The notes below the pieces were generated by a model. The model saw only the letters and a program-made list of their open reading frames with translations, had not been told where the DNA came from and searched no databases. DNA of 45,571 nucleotides from Zygnema cylindricum (lineage: Eukaryota > Streptophyta > Zygnematophyceae > Zygnematales > Zygnemataceae): the NCBI GenBank assembly GCA_037447655.1, contig JBBHKE010001099.1, positions 282,739 through 328,309 of the forward strand. The letters are read 5' to 3'. Of this stretch, positions 21,982 through 32,940 are shown in pieces. How positions within the stretch are numbered: the stretch's first letter is position 1; each line of letters opens with the position of its first letter. Position numbers and translations under genes: made by a program.

Positions 21982-22728
21982 AAGAAGTTAATCTAGATAG
22001 TGGTAACTCCAATTTGATATAAACCAAAATGACAAACCCCTTGACAATCAGAAACCCATTATAGCTTCACCCATGTGAAATAAGATTTTCTGTGTGCTCA
22101 GTTCCACCACATTATACAAAGTTAGAATATGAGTTTTCGACACATTCACCCACTTTGACTTCCCTTAAAAATGCAGCCACCCTGGCAGACAAAAACTCTA
22201 ACCGACTACACCCCTGTGTAGCATGGACTCCCCTTAGTCTGCAGCAAAAAGAATCACTGAAAATGGTCAAGTAAATTGATAGTTATGAATGGGCAAAGAT
22301 GACCTTTTGTACAAGAGCTCTCTCGGAGAGAGGCTGCTACCTACTAAATTTTCTAAGTCCTATTCCCTCTCTAAAACTCTGTCTATTGACATGCGGCACC
22401 AATCAAATTATTGAGTCGTACCAAAAAGTACAGGTATCGATGTACTTTCTGTACAGACATCGTACAACATGGCCAAAATGTTGACACGTGTCAAATCGGG
22501 ATTTGTTCCGCTAATCCCCGGAGTTGGCACAATTCAACGTTGTCACGCCACGTGTCACTCGAGGTGGCAATGACCATAAAACGCCAAAACTACATATTCC
22601 GTGATCGCGATGCCTATCGCGGCCGTTTGATCAAAATCGAATTTAATTGTAACCGTTGAAAATGGGTGCGCGGTATTTGTTTCGTGGTTAAAACAAATGC
22701 GCTGTATTTTTTTTGTAATGTACATAAG
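21938..22728 (-). repeat. 5' LTR of element 2 (type B), truncated
   Basis: It starts TGAAAGTTTGAGTGCTCC on the plus strand and aligns with the reverse complement of LTR B (24698-25866): ATGGTCAAGTAAATTGATAG, ACACGTGTCAAATC. It stops at the LTR D boundary, so its U3 part, including the tRNA-like region, is missing. Confidence 0.75.
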
Positions 22729-23786
22729 TGAAACTCTGAGACCTCCATAAGTCCTCAGAGTGGACTGCTTCCAAGAAGCCTCTAAGATAACCCTAACCCC
22801 TTTGTGTTTCAACAAAAATAACTGCCACCCTGGCAGACAAAATTTGTGACGAACTTCACCTCTGTGAAGACAAGACTCGCATTAGTCGATAGCAAAAAGA
22901 ATCTCTTAATTTGCTCCCCTGAGCAGTAAGTTATGGAGGGTCAAAGTTGACCTTTTCTACAGAAGCTCTCTGGAGAGAGGGTCCTATCTTCTAATTTTTC
23001 TAAGTCCTATCTCTCTCACAGACTCTATCTACTGATGTACAGAGCCAATTAGATTTCAGTTTCGTACACAAAAGTACAGCTGCCGGTGTACTTTATGTAC
23101 GGCCATTGTACGACATGGCCTAAATGTCGACACGTGGTATGTCCGGATTCGCTCCCTTAATCCTCGAAGATGCCGCGATCCAATGTCATTCCGCCACGTG
23201 TCATCCGATGTGGCGATGACCACAAACCGCCGAAATCCTCTTTCGCGATCTCGGCGTTAATTCCGGCCGTCCGATTAAATTCACATTTAATCGTAGCCGT
23301 AATAAATACATGCGCGGTATTCGTTTCACTAAAGAAATAAATGCGCCGTATTGGTTTCTTATCCGTACCGAAATCCGTACTTTTACATTTACTGGATATA
23401 TGTCTCCCGTAACCAGTTACAGTTAAATGAACTATCCTACGTATAAATGTTTAAGTAATTATCAAACCATATAGTACATAACACTACTCCTAGACTTAAC
23501 GGCTAAGGCTACCGGCTACTAGCTATTTGCCGGCCGGCAGGTACCAAGATCAAATCCTGTCCCCGGTACATATCTTTTAGTAAATTAAACCCCTAACTAA
23601 AATATATTTTCCCGTAAACCTCTGGATAGCCTAGGTAGCCATGGCTCTAGCTCCTTCTCCAATTTCTCAGTGACCGCGACAAGTTTGAGAAGTTGGAGAG
23701 AGAAGTTAGAGATAGACTGCCTCGGCTTCTTTCTTATTTCTATTCAGACCTAGAAAATACTTTAAAAAAGACCAATAATTTCTACA
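22729..23786 (-). repeat. Solo LTR D
   Basis: 1058 bp, TGAAACTCTGAGACC.. to ..AATTTCTACA. It is related to types A and B (GCAAAAAGAATC, CACGTGTCA, CCATGGCTC blocks). No gag lies to its left and no pol of the same orientation to its right, and the flanks (ATAAG and CTATA) do not match. It is therefore a solo LTR without intact target duplication. The tRNA-like region is at about 23490-23570 with TTTT at 23575-23578, followed by a hairpin with a 12-bp stem and one mismatch. Confidence 0.75.
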
Positions 23787-24127
23787 CTATAGACGTTGAG
23801 TATATGGCATCTTGTTCTGCTGTAAAATAACTAATATGGGTGAAGCCATTGTTGCAAGAACTGGGATATATGAAGGAGGGAGTGCATGAAATCTTTTGCG
23901 ATAATCAAGCTGCAATCGCAATTGCAGCCAATCCAAAACACCATTTCAAAGCAAAACATATCGACATAAGATTAAGCTTCGTAAGACAAAAAGTTGAAAA
24001 TAATATTTTAAATCTTGTGTATAGACCTGATGAAGAAATAGTGGCTGACATGATGACCAAACCTGTGCCCTCTCCTAAATTAAAATATTGTCGGGAAAAA
24101 TGCGGTCTGAAAGAAAAATTAAAATAA
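23787..24127 (+). pseudogene. Copia RNase H 3' fragment (plus strand)
   Basis: It begins in frame with EYMASCSAVK, has one TAA near 23828, then LIWVKPLLQELGYMKEG, FCDNQAAIAIAANPKHHFK and the C-terminus up to a natural TAA at 24125-24127. This is the last ~110 residues of a copia polyprotein, opposite in orientation to its neighbours. Its 5' side was cut at the LTR D boundary. Confidence 0.88.
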
Positions 24128-24133
24128 GACTAT

Positions 24134-24146
24134 AAAATAAGGGGAG
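24134..24146 (+). promoter_or_regulatory. Polypurine tract before LTR A
   Basis: AAAATAAGGGGAG directly before the TGTTGAAAT start of LTR A. Confidence 0.8.
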
Positions 24147-24468
24147 TGTTGAAATTAATAGATTTCTAGAGTATTTTCTAGGTTTAATATAATAGTATAA
24201 AAGAAAAAAAAGGACGGACAACCTGCCTCCACCTCCTCTCTTTAGCCCCCATACTTGTTGTAGTCACTGAAGGCTAGAGAGAGTGGTTGATCCATGGCTG
24301 CCTTAGTTCAACAGGCAGTTAGTTTTAGTAGGTTACTAAAAATATACCTGACGGACCCGGGATTTGATCCCAGTACCTTCGGTTCGTCAAGTTGGCTGAT
24401 AGCGGTCAGCTTTATCTTATTAGACTATGACCAATGATAAATGCTATAGTATGTGATAGATATATATA

Positions 24469-24479
24469 TATATAAAAGG
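24469..24479 (+). promoter_or_regulatory. TATA box in LTR A
   Basis: TATATAAAAGG in element sense, just downstream of the antisense tRNA-like region, as in the element 1 LTRs. Confidence 0.5.
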
Positions 24480-24697
24480 AGGAACAATCCATTTAACTAA
24501 AACTGTATACAACTTGCATAGATACAGTTTTATAAAAGTACGAAGTACGACACTATTCCGAAACAAATACCACGTTTTTTTTTCAACAGCGAAACAAATA
24601 ATGCGCAAGTATTTATAACGGCTAAGATTGCGTCTCGCTGCAAATCTAACGGCGCACATCATCGCCGAAATCGTGGAGTGGTCATTTTGGCGTTTTG

Positions 24698-25866
24698 TGT
24701 TGATATTTGTGTATTTTCTAGGTCTGTAAATAGGATAGAAAAAGGCAGAGGCAGTCTGCCTCTAACTCCCCTCTCCAAGCCCCCACACTTGTTGTAGTCA
24801 CTGAAGGCTGGATAGGGAGCTAGAGCCATGGCTGCGTAAGCTCTCTAGAGAAGACATGGGGTAAATTAGGTAGACTTAACAAAAGTTAGTTAACGGACCC
24901 AGGAATTGATCCTGGTCCCTGCCGTCCGTCAGTTTGAAGTAGCCGTTAGCTCTAGCTGTTAAGTCTAGGACACATATTACGATATATAGGGTTTGATAAA
25001 TATATAAATCGTTACATGTAGATTAATTCGTTTAACGGCGAATAGATACTTAGCGCATAGATACAGTTTGTTTTAGGACGAAGTACGGTATGGGGATAGA
25101 ACGGATACCGCGCATTTGCTTCGATAGCGAAACAAATACCGCGCGTCGAATTTCAGCGGCTACGATTATAGCCGGTTTTGATCGGACGGCCGCGATAGGC
25201 ACCGCGATCACGGAAAAAGGTATTTTTGGCGTTTTACGGTCTTTGCCACGTCAAATGACACGTGGCGTGATAACATTGGATTACAGGAATTCCGGAGATT
25301 ACAAGAACTAATCCTGATTTGACACGTGTCGACTTTTTGGCCATGTCGTACAATGGTCGTACATAAAGTACACCAGCACCTGTACTTTTCTGTACGACAC
25401 AGTAATTTGATTGGTGCCGTACTTCAGTAGATAGAGTTTTAGAGGGGGAATAAGACTTAGAAAATTTTGGGTAGGTAGCTGCCTCTCCCAGAGAGAACCC
25501 TGTATAAATGGCAAACTTTGGCCACCCATAACTATCAATTTACTTGACCATTTTCAGTGATTCTTTTTGCGGAGTCTAGGCTACACAGGGGTGTAGTCGG
25601 TCAGAGTTTTTGTCTGCCAGAGTGGCTGTATTTCTAGGGGAAAGTCAAAGTGGGTAAATGTGGCCAAATCTTATATTCTAACTTTGCATTCTGTGGTGGA
25701 ATTGAGCACACAGAAAGTGTTATTTCACAAGGGTGAAGCTGTAATGGGGTTCTGATTGTCAACAGGTCAATCATTTGGGTTTATATAAACTTGGAGTCGG
25801 CACTATCTAGATTAGCTTCTTTTGGATCTGCTTACTCTGAGGGCCAATGGAGGACTCAGAGTTTCA
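24698..25866 (+). repeat. Solo LTR B nested in LTR A
   Basis: 1169 bp, TGTTGATATT.. to ..ACTCAGAGTTTCA. It sits at an interruption of LTR A with only one extra base and no 5-bp duplication. The tRNA-like region is at about 24895-24972 (minus strand), with T-arm CCAGG-ATCAATT-CCTGG intact and T-run at 24881-24884. Confidence 0.85.
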
Positions 25867-27375
25867 ATGACGTGGCATGTCTTGGAGCCACGTGGAGAGA
25901 TGTTATTCGGTCATAGGAATTCCGAGGAATGTACGGACGAGTGAAAAGCAGACACGCGTCCGCTCAATAGCCTTGTCGTACATAGGCCGTACAAAAGGTA
26001 CACCGGCAGTAGTACTTTTTGGTACGGTATAGTAATCTGATTGGTCCGTACTTTAGTAGATAAAATTTATTAGAGGGAATCAGGACTTAGAAAATTTTGG
26101 TAGGTAGTCACCTCTCCCTTTGAGATTTTGTACAAGTTTGCATTTTTACTGCCTCATAACTTATCGGCTGGTTTGCCGTTTACAATGATTCTTTTTGCTA
26201 CGGACTCACGTGAGTCCAACCTGTACAAGGGTGTAGTCAAATTGTCATTTTGCCTTCCTGGACAGCAGTGGTTGTGGCTTGAAGTGGGTTAGTTAAATAC
26301 TATCTAGAGGCTTCCTGTATTTTGTGGTCCAATAGAGGACACATAATTGCACTCCATTGGTCCTCAGAGTAGGCAGCTCCCAAGAAGCTTATCTAGGTAG
26401 TGCTAACTCCTAGTTAATACAAACCAAAATGATTTACCCCTTGACAATCAGAACCCCATAATAGCTTCACACGTGTTAAATATGACTTCATGTGTGCTCA
26501 TTTCCACCACAGAATGCAAAGTTAGAATATGACTTTTGGATAACATTCCCCACTTTGACATTCCTTTAGAAATGCAGCTACTGTGGCAAGCAAACACTCT
26601 GACCAACTACACCCTTATTTAGCCAGGACTCCCCTAAGTCCGCAGCAAAAAATATCACTGACAATGGTCCACTGAGTGAGTTGTAATTAAATTGAAATTT
26701 TTTCCTATTTATACAGGTGCCTTTTGGGAGAGAGGCGGCTACCTACCAAAATTTATTCTAAGTCCTAAAACCCCTCTCTAAGCCTCCTAGTACTTAGGTA
26801 CGGACCAATTGTAAGACAATACCGTACAAGAAAGTACAGGTACCCCGGCGTACTTTCTGTACGGTCCATATACAACATCGCCATAATGTGACATTTGTCA
26901 CATTCGGAATTGTCATCTCGCGTTCCGAAGATCCCGCAATCCTCCCTGATCCTCCCACGTGTCATCCGCAGTGGCTGTGCTCGAAAACGCAAAGTCGCCC
27001 ACTCCGGAATCTCGGCTCGCACCATGGACGTTCGATGAAGACCGACATTTCAATTGGTCGTCTAAATAATTGAGCGGTATTTGTTTCACATTTGAAACAA
27101 ATGCACGATATTTGTTTGGAGATAATTCATAGTATGTACAATACAAACTGTATCAATGTCTTACTATCTCGTTAAATGAATTAGTGTTAATGTTCTTGTT
27201 TATTTATTTTTCGTACCCTATATGCTCTAGCAATAATCGTAGACTATAGGATAAAGCTACCAGCTCTTGGATTCTAGATGGACGGCAAGTACCAAGATCA
27301 AGTTCTGGGTGTGTCTAGATACTTTTGGTAAACCTTCCAAATATTACAAAACATGTCTCTCTCTCTAGGCAGCAT

Positions 27376-27380
27376 GGGTA
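27376..27380. repeat. Target-site duplication GGGTA (left)
   Basis: GGGTA precedes the TGTTGTTTTG start at 27381 and recurs at 31712-31716 right after ..AACAACA. This shows that the whole 27381-31711 unit entered LTR C as one insertion. Confidence 0.88.
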
Positions 27381-28744
27381 TGTTGTTTTGAAGATTTAGT
27401 TTCGCGCGTACGTGAAATTTGGTGCGCACGCGACGTTTCGTGCGTAAATATTTACCTGATGTACTGTGGAGGTTTGAAGAGATTTGTGGATCGGGGGAGT
27501 AAGTGTACGAGTGAAATAAATATGCCGTAGGGAACAAATTGAGTGGTGCTGAATGCGCTAGAAAATGGATGGCGGATCGCGAAGCGATCCGTTATGAAAT
27601 GTTTGAAATATCTGAATATGTACGCCGACAGTTCTGAGCGTCATATTTGGATAATTGTACTTTATTTGTGACACGCCGGATTTATTGCAAATGACGTGGT
27701 TACGGTACGGTATTATTTGGATGACATGATGTCGTTTCGTCAAGTGGAATTTTGTTTGGATTTTTTGTGACCACGCTTCGCGACATCAACGGTTCCGAAT
27801 AAGAGTTACGGACGGCGGAAAAAGGCCGTCGTTATTTTCAAGTAGTGGTGACGCGAAATCGCGTCAATCACACGATATTTATTTTTGGACGTCCCGGATG
27901 CTTTGACGAGATTCACGAAGTCCTGCTGATTTATTCGCCATGACTCAGCATAAGATTGTGTGTACCTGTAAATATTTGGAACAACATTTATTTGTCTTAT
28001 TTGCATTAATAAATTAGTGTTGATCATGACGTTTATATTTACGTGGTCAATTAGGGTTTCGACAGTTTAATTTGTGTGTGTAAAATATCGTATTTGCAGA
28101 CAAGTGTACGCTTACGATTGCCTGACTTTCAGGTGTACGCTTACGATTAATTTATTCTTAATAGTGGGTTATCATATTTAAATAGGAGATAATGATAGTT
28201 ACGTAATTTCCAGTTAGGATTTTTGTCGTAATAGGATATTATGTTTTTAGTGGGAGTTATGTTGGATATCTAGGCAGTTAGTGATTCATTTACAGCTCAC
28301 AAGTGTATATATAGGAATGAGCTTTGTTAGAAATTATTCATCAATGCTTAGCATGAAAAGTAGGGACCGAAGATGTAGACTTTTAGGGTTGCCGATTAGG
28401 TCATGCATTTAAATGATACATTGATTATTTGATTATATATTTGTTTATGTGTGATGCATTCATTTATTATTATTTATATGTGTTAATTTTATGTTTGTTT
28501 GATATGCATTATTTATGCATTTGTCTTAGGGTTTGTTTATGTCGATTATTTCATCAAACCTTAAATGTTGTCATAGGGTTTATTTATGTTGATTATTCCA
28601 TGAAACCCTAAATGTTGTTTGTTGCGTCTGTGTACGCATATGGAGGATGCATTTCAAATGGTTGTTCATTGGCCTAGCTTTCCTTAGCTTCTTGCATGAT
28701 AGTTTGGGTGGCTTCTGCGGTCTATTTTAGACCAAAGAACAACA
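27381..28744 (+). repeat. 5' LTR of the chimeric element
   Basis: 1364 bp. The last 453 bp (from 28292) are nearly identical to 31259-31711; the rest is strongly diverged with indels. Palindromes are frequent: GGATCGC-GAA-GCGATCC (27574-27590) and GACGCGA-AA-TCGCGTC near 27850. A near-duplicated ~50-bp unit (TAGGGTTTRTTTATG...) lies at about 28527-28618. Confidence 0.87.
28306..28314 (+). promoter_or_regulatory. TATA box of the chimeric element's 5' LTR
   Basis: TATATATAG, also at 31273-31281 in the 3' LTR. It is the likely core promoter. The nearly identical LTR segment starts just before it. Confidence 0.5.
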
Positions 28745-28788
28745 GAGAGTAATGGAGCCAAGGCTGCCTCAGCTCCATAGGCAGCTGC

Positions 28789-30322
28789 AATGGATCTGGG
28801 TTCATCTATTGGGAAGCCATGATGACAGAGGCTTTTTGCAAAAAACGATACTAGGGTATTGTCAGTAGACAAGTGAAAAGTCCACCTTAGGGAACTCCAC
28901 CAGGGTTTGGTGGAATAAGGTTTTTTACAGTAGCATCTGCTGCAGCAGAGGAGGCAGGTGACGAGGACAGTAGTGTGTCCGAAAAAGGGAAAGGGGGCAC
29001 CTCTTACTCTTATTTCTCTTATTGTCACGGCACCTGGAGCCTCGGCCGTCAAGACCGCGGAGAACGATACCCAAACGTGGGAAGACACCAACACGGCTGC
29101 CAAAAACTTCATTCTAAGACACCTCACTCGGGCTTTGGCAACCCCCCACCTTCACATTTACAAGGCCGAGGAGTTGTGGGTGAGTTTGGTGGAGATCTAT
29201 AGAGCTAGAACTATTAAGGAGCTTTAGTTGGCCAAGCAAAAGTTTGGGAATTATTCTTACAAAGGGGAAAAGATATTAGACTATTGTAATGATCTCTCTT
29301 ATTTGTATATAGAGATGGAGAGTGCCAGGTGGACCGGTTCAATGAAGATGAAAGTTAGCACTCCCATAATGAAGTTACCCGACGAGTATGAAAACATAGT
29401 GTACCGAGTATAGGAAATGATTTCATGGAAGTGTAACACAGTGGTTTGGATGATACTTGTGCAGGAGAACATAATTGAGATTAAGAGAGGGGTAAAGACC
29501 ATCCAAGCTCTAGCTACAAGAGCAAACCCGTGGGGGAAGGATCTAAAGGAACCGTACGAAAGAGAGATAGATAAATCTGGAGGACCAAGGCCCCTATATG
29601 GTTTTTGTCACTTTTGCAAAAAACTGGGACACTTCATAGCGGATTGTGTAATGGGGTCGGAGCTAAGGCTCCAATATAACAGTGGAGGGGGTTCTTCCAG
29701 AGGGAAGAAGAAGGCACTTGTGGTCAAAAAAGTAAAAAGAGAGATCGAGGACGAATCCTCTGAGGAGAACGATGGGGAGCTTCTTCTAGACGAGAGTGTG
29801 GAGGAGAAGGAGATCCCTCGGAAACAAAAGTGTGCTCTCGGAGCAATTCGGGAAGCTCCACAGGAAGGATAGATCATCGACTCAAGAGCATCCATGCATA
29901 TGTGTCATGATAAGCACCTCTTTATTAAGTTAAGAAAGATCCCTATTGTAGAGATAGAGTATGGGGATGGGAGAGAGGTTACTACAGATCTCGTGGGGTC
30001 GGTAAATTTGAAAGTCTTAGTGAAGGGTAAGACTTCATTACTCACCTTCTCAAATGTACTCTACATTCCTCAGTTGAGTAAAAATCTTGTCTCTACGTCT
30101 GTGTTAAATGATAATGAGTTTGATACCTTCACTAGAAAGGGAATCTTTACAGCAAAGTATGGGGATGAAGTCTACTTCACGGCAGATAAAGGTAGCGAAG
30201 GAATATTTAGGGTTAACATGAGTAATGAAAAGAAAAATGCTTACTATGTTGGTGTTCCAAAGTTGATGATTTGGCATAAGCGGTATAAGTTTATATTGCA
30301 ATTTATATGGATGATCTGTGTT
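28789..30322 (+). pseudogene. Copia Gag-protease relic fused to RT fragment
   Basis: Gag begins mid-domain (NGSGFIYWEAMM) and shifts frame early. From 28958 a single frame runs to 30340 with TAG at 29225, 29411 and 29870. It shows the Gag core (HLHIYKAEELWVSLVEIY), knuckle CHFCKKLGHFIADC, an acidic linker and the protease segment IIDSRASMHM, where the catalytic DSG reads DSR. The sequence LLTFSNVLYIPQLSKNLVST leads to the integrase start MIWHKR. There it joins a different frame encoding VYIAIYMDDL, the RT catalytic motif. Integrase core and most of RT are deleted. It is closely related to element 1. Confidence 0.88.
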
Positions 30323-30388
30323 GAAAAAGGTATTTTATAGTCTTGTCATTTTTGGTCATCCACAGCCCTCATACTTGTCGTGGTAACT

Positions 30389-31711
30389 GTTGTTTTTGAA
30401 GATTTAGTTTCGTGCGTACGGGAAATTTGGTGCGCACGCGACGTTTCGTGAATATATGTTTACCTGATGTACTGTGGAGGTTTGAAGAGATTTGTGGATT
30501 GGGGGGTAATTGTACGGATGAATTTAAAGTGACGTAAATTACAAATTGAGTGACGCGGAGAAACGTACGAAAAATACGGAATACGAAATGGAAATGGACG
30601 GCGGATCGCTTCGCGATTCGATTTGAAATATTCGAAGTATTTGAAAAATGTACGCTGGCCGTACAAAACATTATGCGACAGGTGTACTTTATTTGCGACG
30701 GGCGCATTTATGACGAGGAACAAAATTGCAGTACGGACAATTTCGGATGGTTTGACGAGGTTTCGTCAAGTGGATTTTTATGACCACGCGGCGCGACATC
30801 AACGGTGCCGAATAAGAGTCACGGACGGCGAACAAAGGCCGCCGCTATTTATCAAGAGTGGGGACGCGAAATCGCGTCAATCACACGATATTTATTTTTG
30901 GACGTTCCGGATTGTTTGACAAAATTTGAGGAGTTTCGTTGAGTGACTCAGCATGAGTCAGCATACGATTTTGTGAGATTTTGTGTACCTGTAAATATTT
31001 GGAACAACATTGGTTTGTCCTATGTGTATTAATAAAATAGAGTTGATTATGGCGTTTATTATTTATGTGGTCAATTACGGTTTCGACAGTTTAATTTGTG
31101 TGTATGTAGTGTCGTACTTGCAGACAAGTGTACTCTTATGATTGGTCCACTCTCAGGAGTACACTTACAGTTAGGATTATTTGTCGTAATATGTTCTCAT
31201 GATTTAATACTACTTAGTGGAAGTTACGTTGGTTAATTTGACACGTAGCGATTCATTGACAGCTCACAAGTGTATATATAGGAATGAGCTTTGTTAGGAA
31301 TTAATAATCAATGCTTAGCATGAAAAGTAGGGACCGAAGATGTAGACTTTTAGGGTTGCCGATTAGGTCATGCATTTAAATGATACATTGATTATTTGAT
31401 TATACATTTGTTTATGTGTGATGCATTCATTTATTATTATTTATATGTGTTAATTTTATGTTTGTTTGATATGCATTATTTATGCATTTGTCTTAGGGTT
31501 TGTTTATGTCGATTATTTCATCAAACCTTAAATGTTGTCATAGGGTTTATTTATGTTGATTATTCCATGAAACCCTAAATGTTGTTTGTTGCGTCTGTGT
31601 ACGCATATGGAGGATGCATTTCAAATGGTTGTTCATTGGCCTAGCTTTCCTTAGCTTCTTGCATGATAGTTTGGGTGGCTTCTGCGGTCTATTTTAGACC
31701 AAAGAACAACA
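30389..31711 (+). repeat. 3' LTR of the chimeric element
   Basis: 1323 bp, TGTTGTTTTTGAAG.. to ..AACAACA, followed by GGGTA. The hairpin at 30603-30619 reads GGATCGC-TTC-GCGATTC, i.e. the loop is flipped relative to the 5' LTR. Confidence 0.87.
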
Positions 31712-31863
31712 GGGTAGTCATGGCTTAGGCTTCCTCTCCTACCTTCAGTAACTGCGACAAGTGTGGGGGTTTTGGAAAGTGGTGCGAGAGACAAGCTGCC
31801 TTTGTTGACATCCTCTTATTTATTTTCCTTTATTCAGACCTAGAAAGTACATACATTTCAACA

Positions 31864-32394
31864 GGGTGCAAAGGATGTATGTTTACGATATCGCGCAATG
31901 ACATGCGACATGGCAAAACGTTACAAAAATTATGATGTGTCTTACGACGCTTCAAATATTTTCAAAAAACATGGTGCAGTAAGACACATTGTACAAGTTG
32001 ACAACCGTCACGGGCATTGACAACGTATTCAATCATCACAAAGCTAAGGAATAATTTCGAGTAAATACATAGAATCAACTAAAATTTGGATCCACAAGTA
32101 CTTGGTGCCGTACTCTAGCATAGGAACACTTTGAAAATTAGTGAGGAGAATCTTCACTAAGTAACAAAGTATGAAGACTTAGTTACGAATACATGGGAAC
32201 ACACCCTAATGGTACTTTCGCATGTGCTTAAGTAACAATTATTTTTTGTCATTTTCCTCCATAACTTCAAAACAAACGAGAAAATCCGTTGTCGTACATA
32301 AAAATTGAAATTACCATCGTACAAGTTGCGTTACTTTAAAATTTTATATGTACTGCAATTTTTCGTCTAGAGCGATGCAATTTGTCGTATAACA
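31864..32394. other. Gene-free spacer
   Basis: No frame or RNA gene recognised. TCGTACA-type words recur. Confidence 0.5.
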
Positions 32395-32940
32395 CGTTTC
32401 GACCTACTTTCGCATCCTTCTAACTCATTTTCAAAATTTATACAAAATCACCACGCCAGGTGAATTAAAATAAAGTTCCACGAGGTGGGCGAATAGTCAA
32501 ATGCTCTCGCAAGTGTTAGAAGCTTTTTCACAATTTTTGTGCCCGTAATAGTAAAAAAAGAACATTTCCAGCCTGTGCGTGACTTTTTTCTGTGCGTTTT
32601 TTTTTGTACAATGGTCGTGGAGGGGGTCTTAACCAACAACCGCCATTTCCTAAAATCGAATTCCATAAAAGCGCCTCTCTCTCCTGCTCCTACTACCGCG
32701 TCCATCTCACAATTCTTCCAATGAAAGAAACCAATAATGGTATCAAATGAAAGATCTCTGAAAACGATTTGTTTTACTATGTTTGGGAGTCTTTTGATAG
32801 TAAGTAGAGTGGGAAAATACTGAAAAACAAATTTGGAAAACCATGGCAGAAATTTTAGGATTTGTGACGTCGACACTGTCATAATTTGAGCGTGACGTCA
32901 AAATGTCACAAACCCTAAACATCTACGATGTCACAAGTAG
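32395..32940 (+). repeat. Dispersed 0.5-kb repeat, copy 1
   Basis: It aligns with 34480-35010 in the same orientation. Anchors: TTCGACCT, AATCACCACGC, AAATGAAAGATCT, TTTTGATAGTAAGTAGAGTG, CCATGGC, and TGTCACAAACCCTAAACATC at the end. Diverged, with indels. Nothing coding is recognised. Confidence 0.65.

Larger units (their letters stand above)
17228..22728 (-). mobile_element. Chimeric copia element with mismatched LTRs (element 2)
   Basis: The left (3') LTR, 17228-18227, is type A. The right (5') LTR, 21938-22728, is type B and is cut off by LTR D. The pol part is close to element 1, but the gag N-terminus is of another lineage. The two meet at about 21422 with loss of the zinc knuckle and protease active site. 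Two LTRs of one insertion should start identical, so recombination between elements is the simplest explanation. Confidence 0.75.
24147..26351 (+). repeat. LTR A (type A 3' LTR), split by LTR B
   Basis: 24147-24697 and 25867-26351 together make 1036 bp, TGTTGAAATT.. to ..GGACACATAATTGCA. The break falls at GGCGTTTTG/TGACGTGG, which is continuous in element 1. The tRNA-like region is at about 24345-24434 on the minus strand, with its T5 run read from plus-strand AAAAA near 24338-24342. It is the 3' LTR of the RNase H fragment to its left. Confidence 0.85.
27381..31711 (+). mobile_element. Chimeric LTR element: family Y-like LTRs around copia family A gag-protease
   Basis: LTRs at 27381-28744 and 30389-31711 start TGTTGTTTT and end AACAACA, with a 5-bp duplication outside. 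The internal 28745-30388 starts with a fragment of a type A/B LTR (GGCTGCCTCAGCTCCATAGG) and continues with family A gag and protease. It then jumps from the integrase zinc motif to the RT YMDD region (about 30284-30288) and ends with another type A LTR fragment (CATACTTGTCGTGGTAACTG). The internal region is therefore a permuted piece of a different retrotransposon mobilised by these LTRs. Confidence 0.8.
26352..31863 (-). repeat. LTR C (type B-like), split by the chimeric element
   Basis: 26352-27380 continues at 31717-31863 (ending ACATTTCAACA), together about 1.18 kb. Its first ~14 bp are missing where LTR A ends. The tRNA-like region is at about 27240-27320 (A-box-like TAGACTATAGGATA, TTTT at 27323-27326). 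The two parts are separated by the element at 27381-31711 and its GGGTA duplication. Confidence 0.8.

Noticed and set aside
28429-28611. Pair of near-identical 60-codon frames (also at 31396-31578)
   Set aside because: They lie in the nearly identical R-U5 parts of an LTR pair; identity reflects the LTR, not coding constraint.
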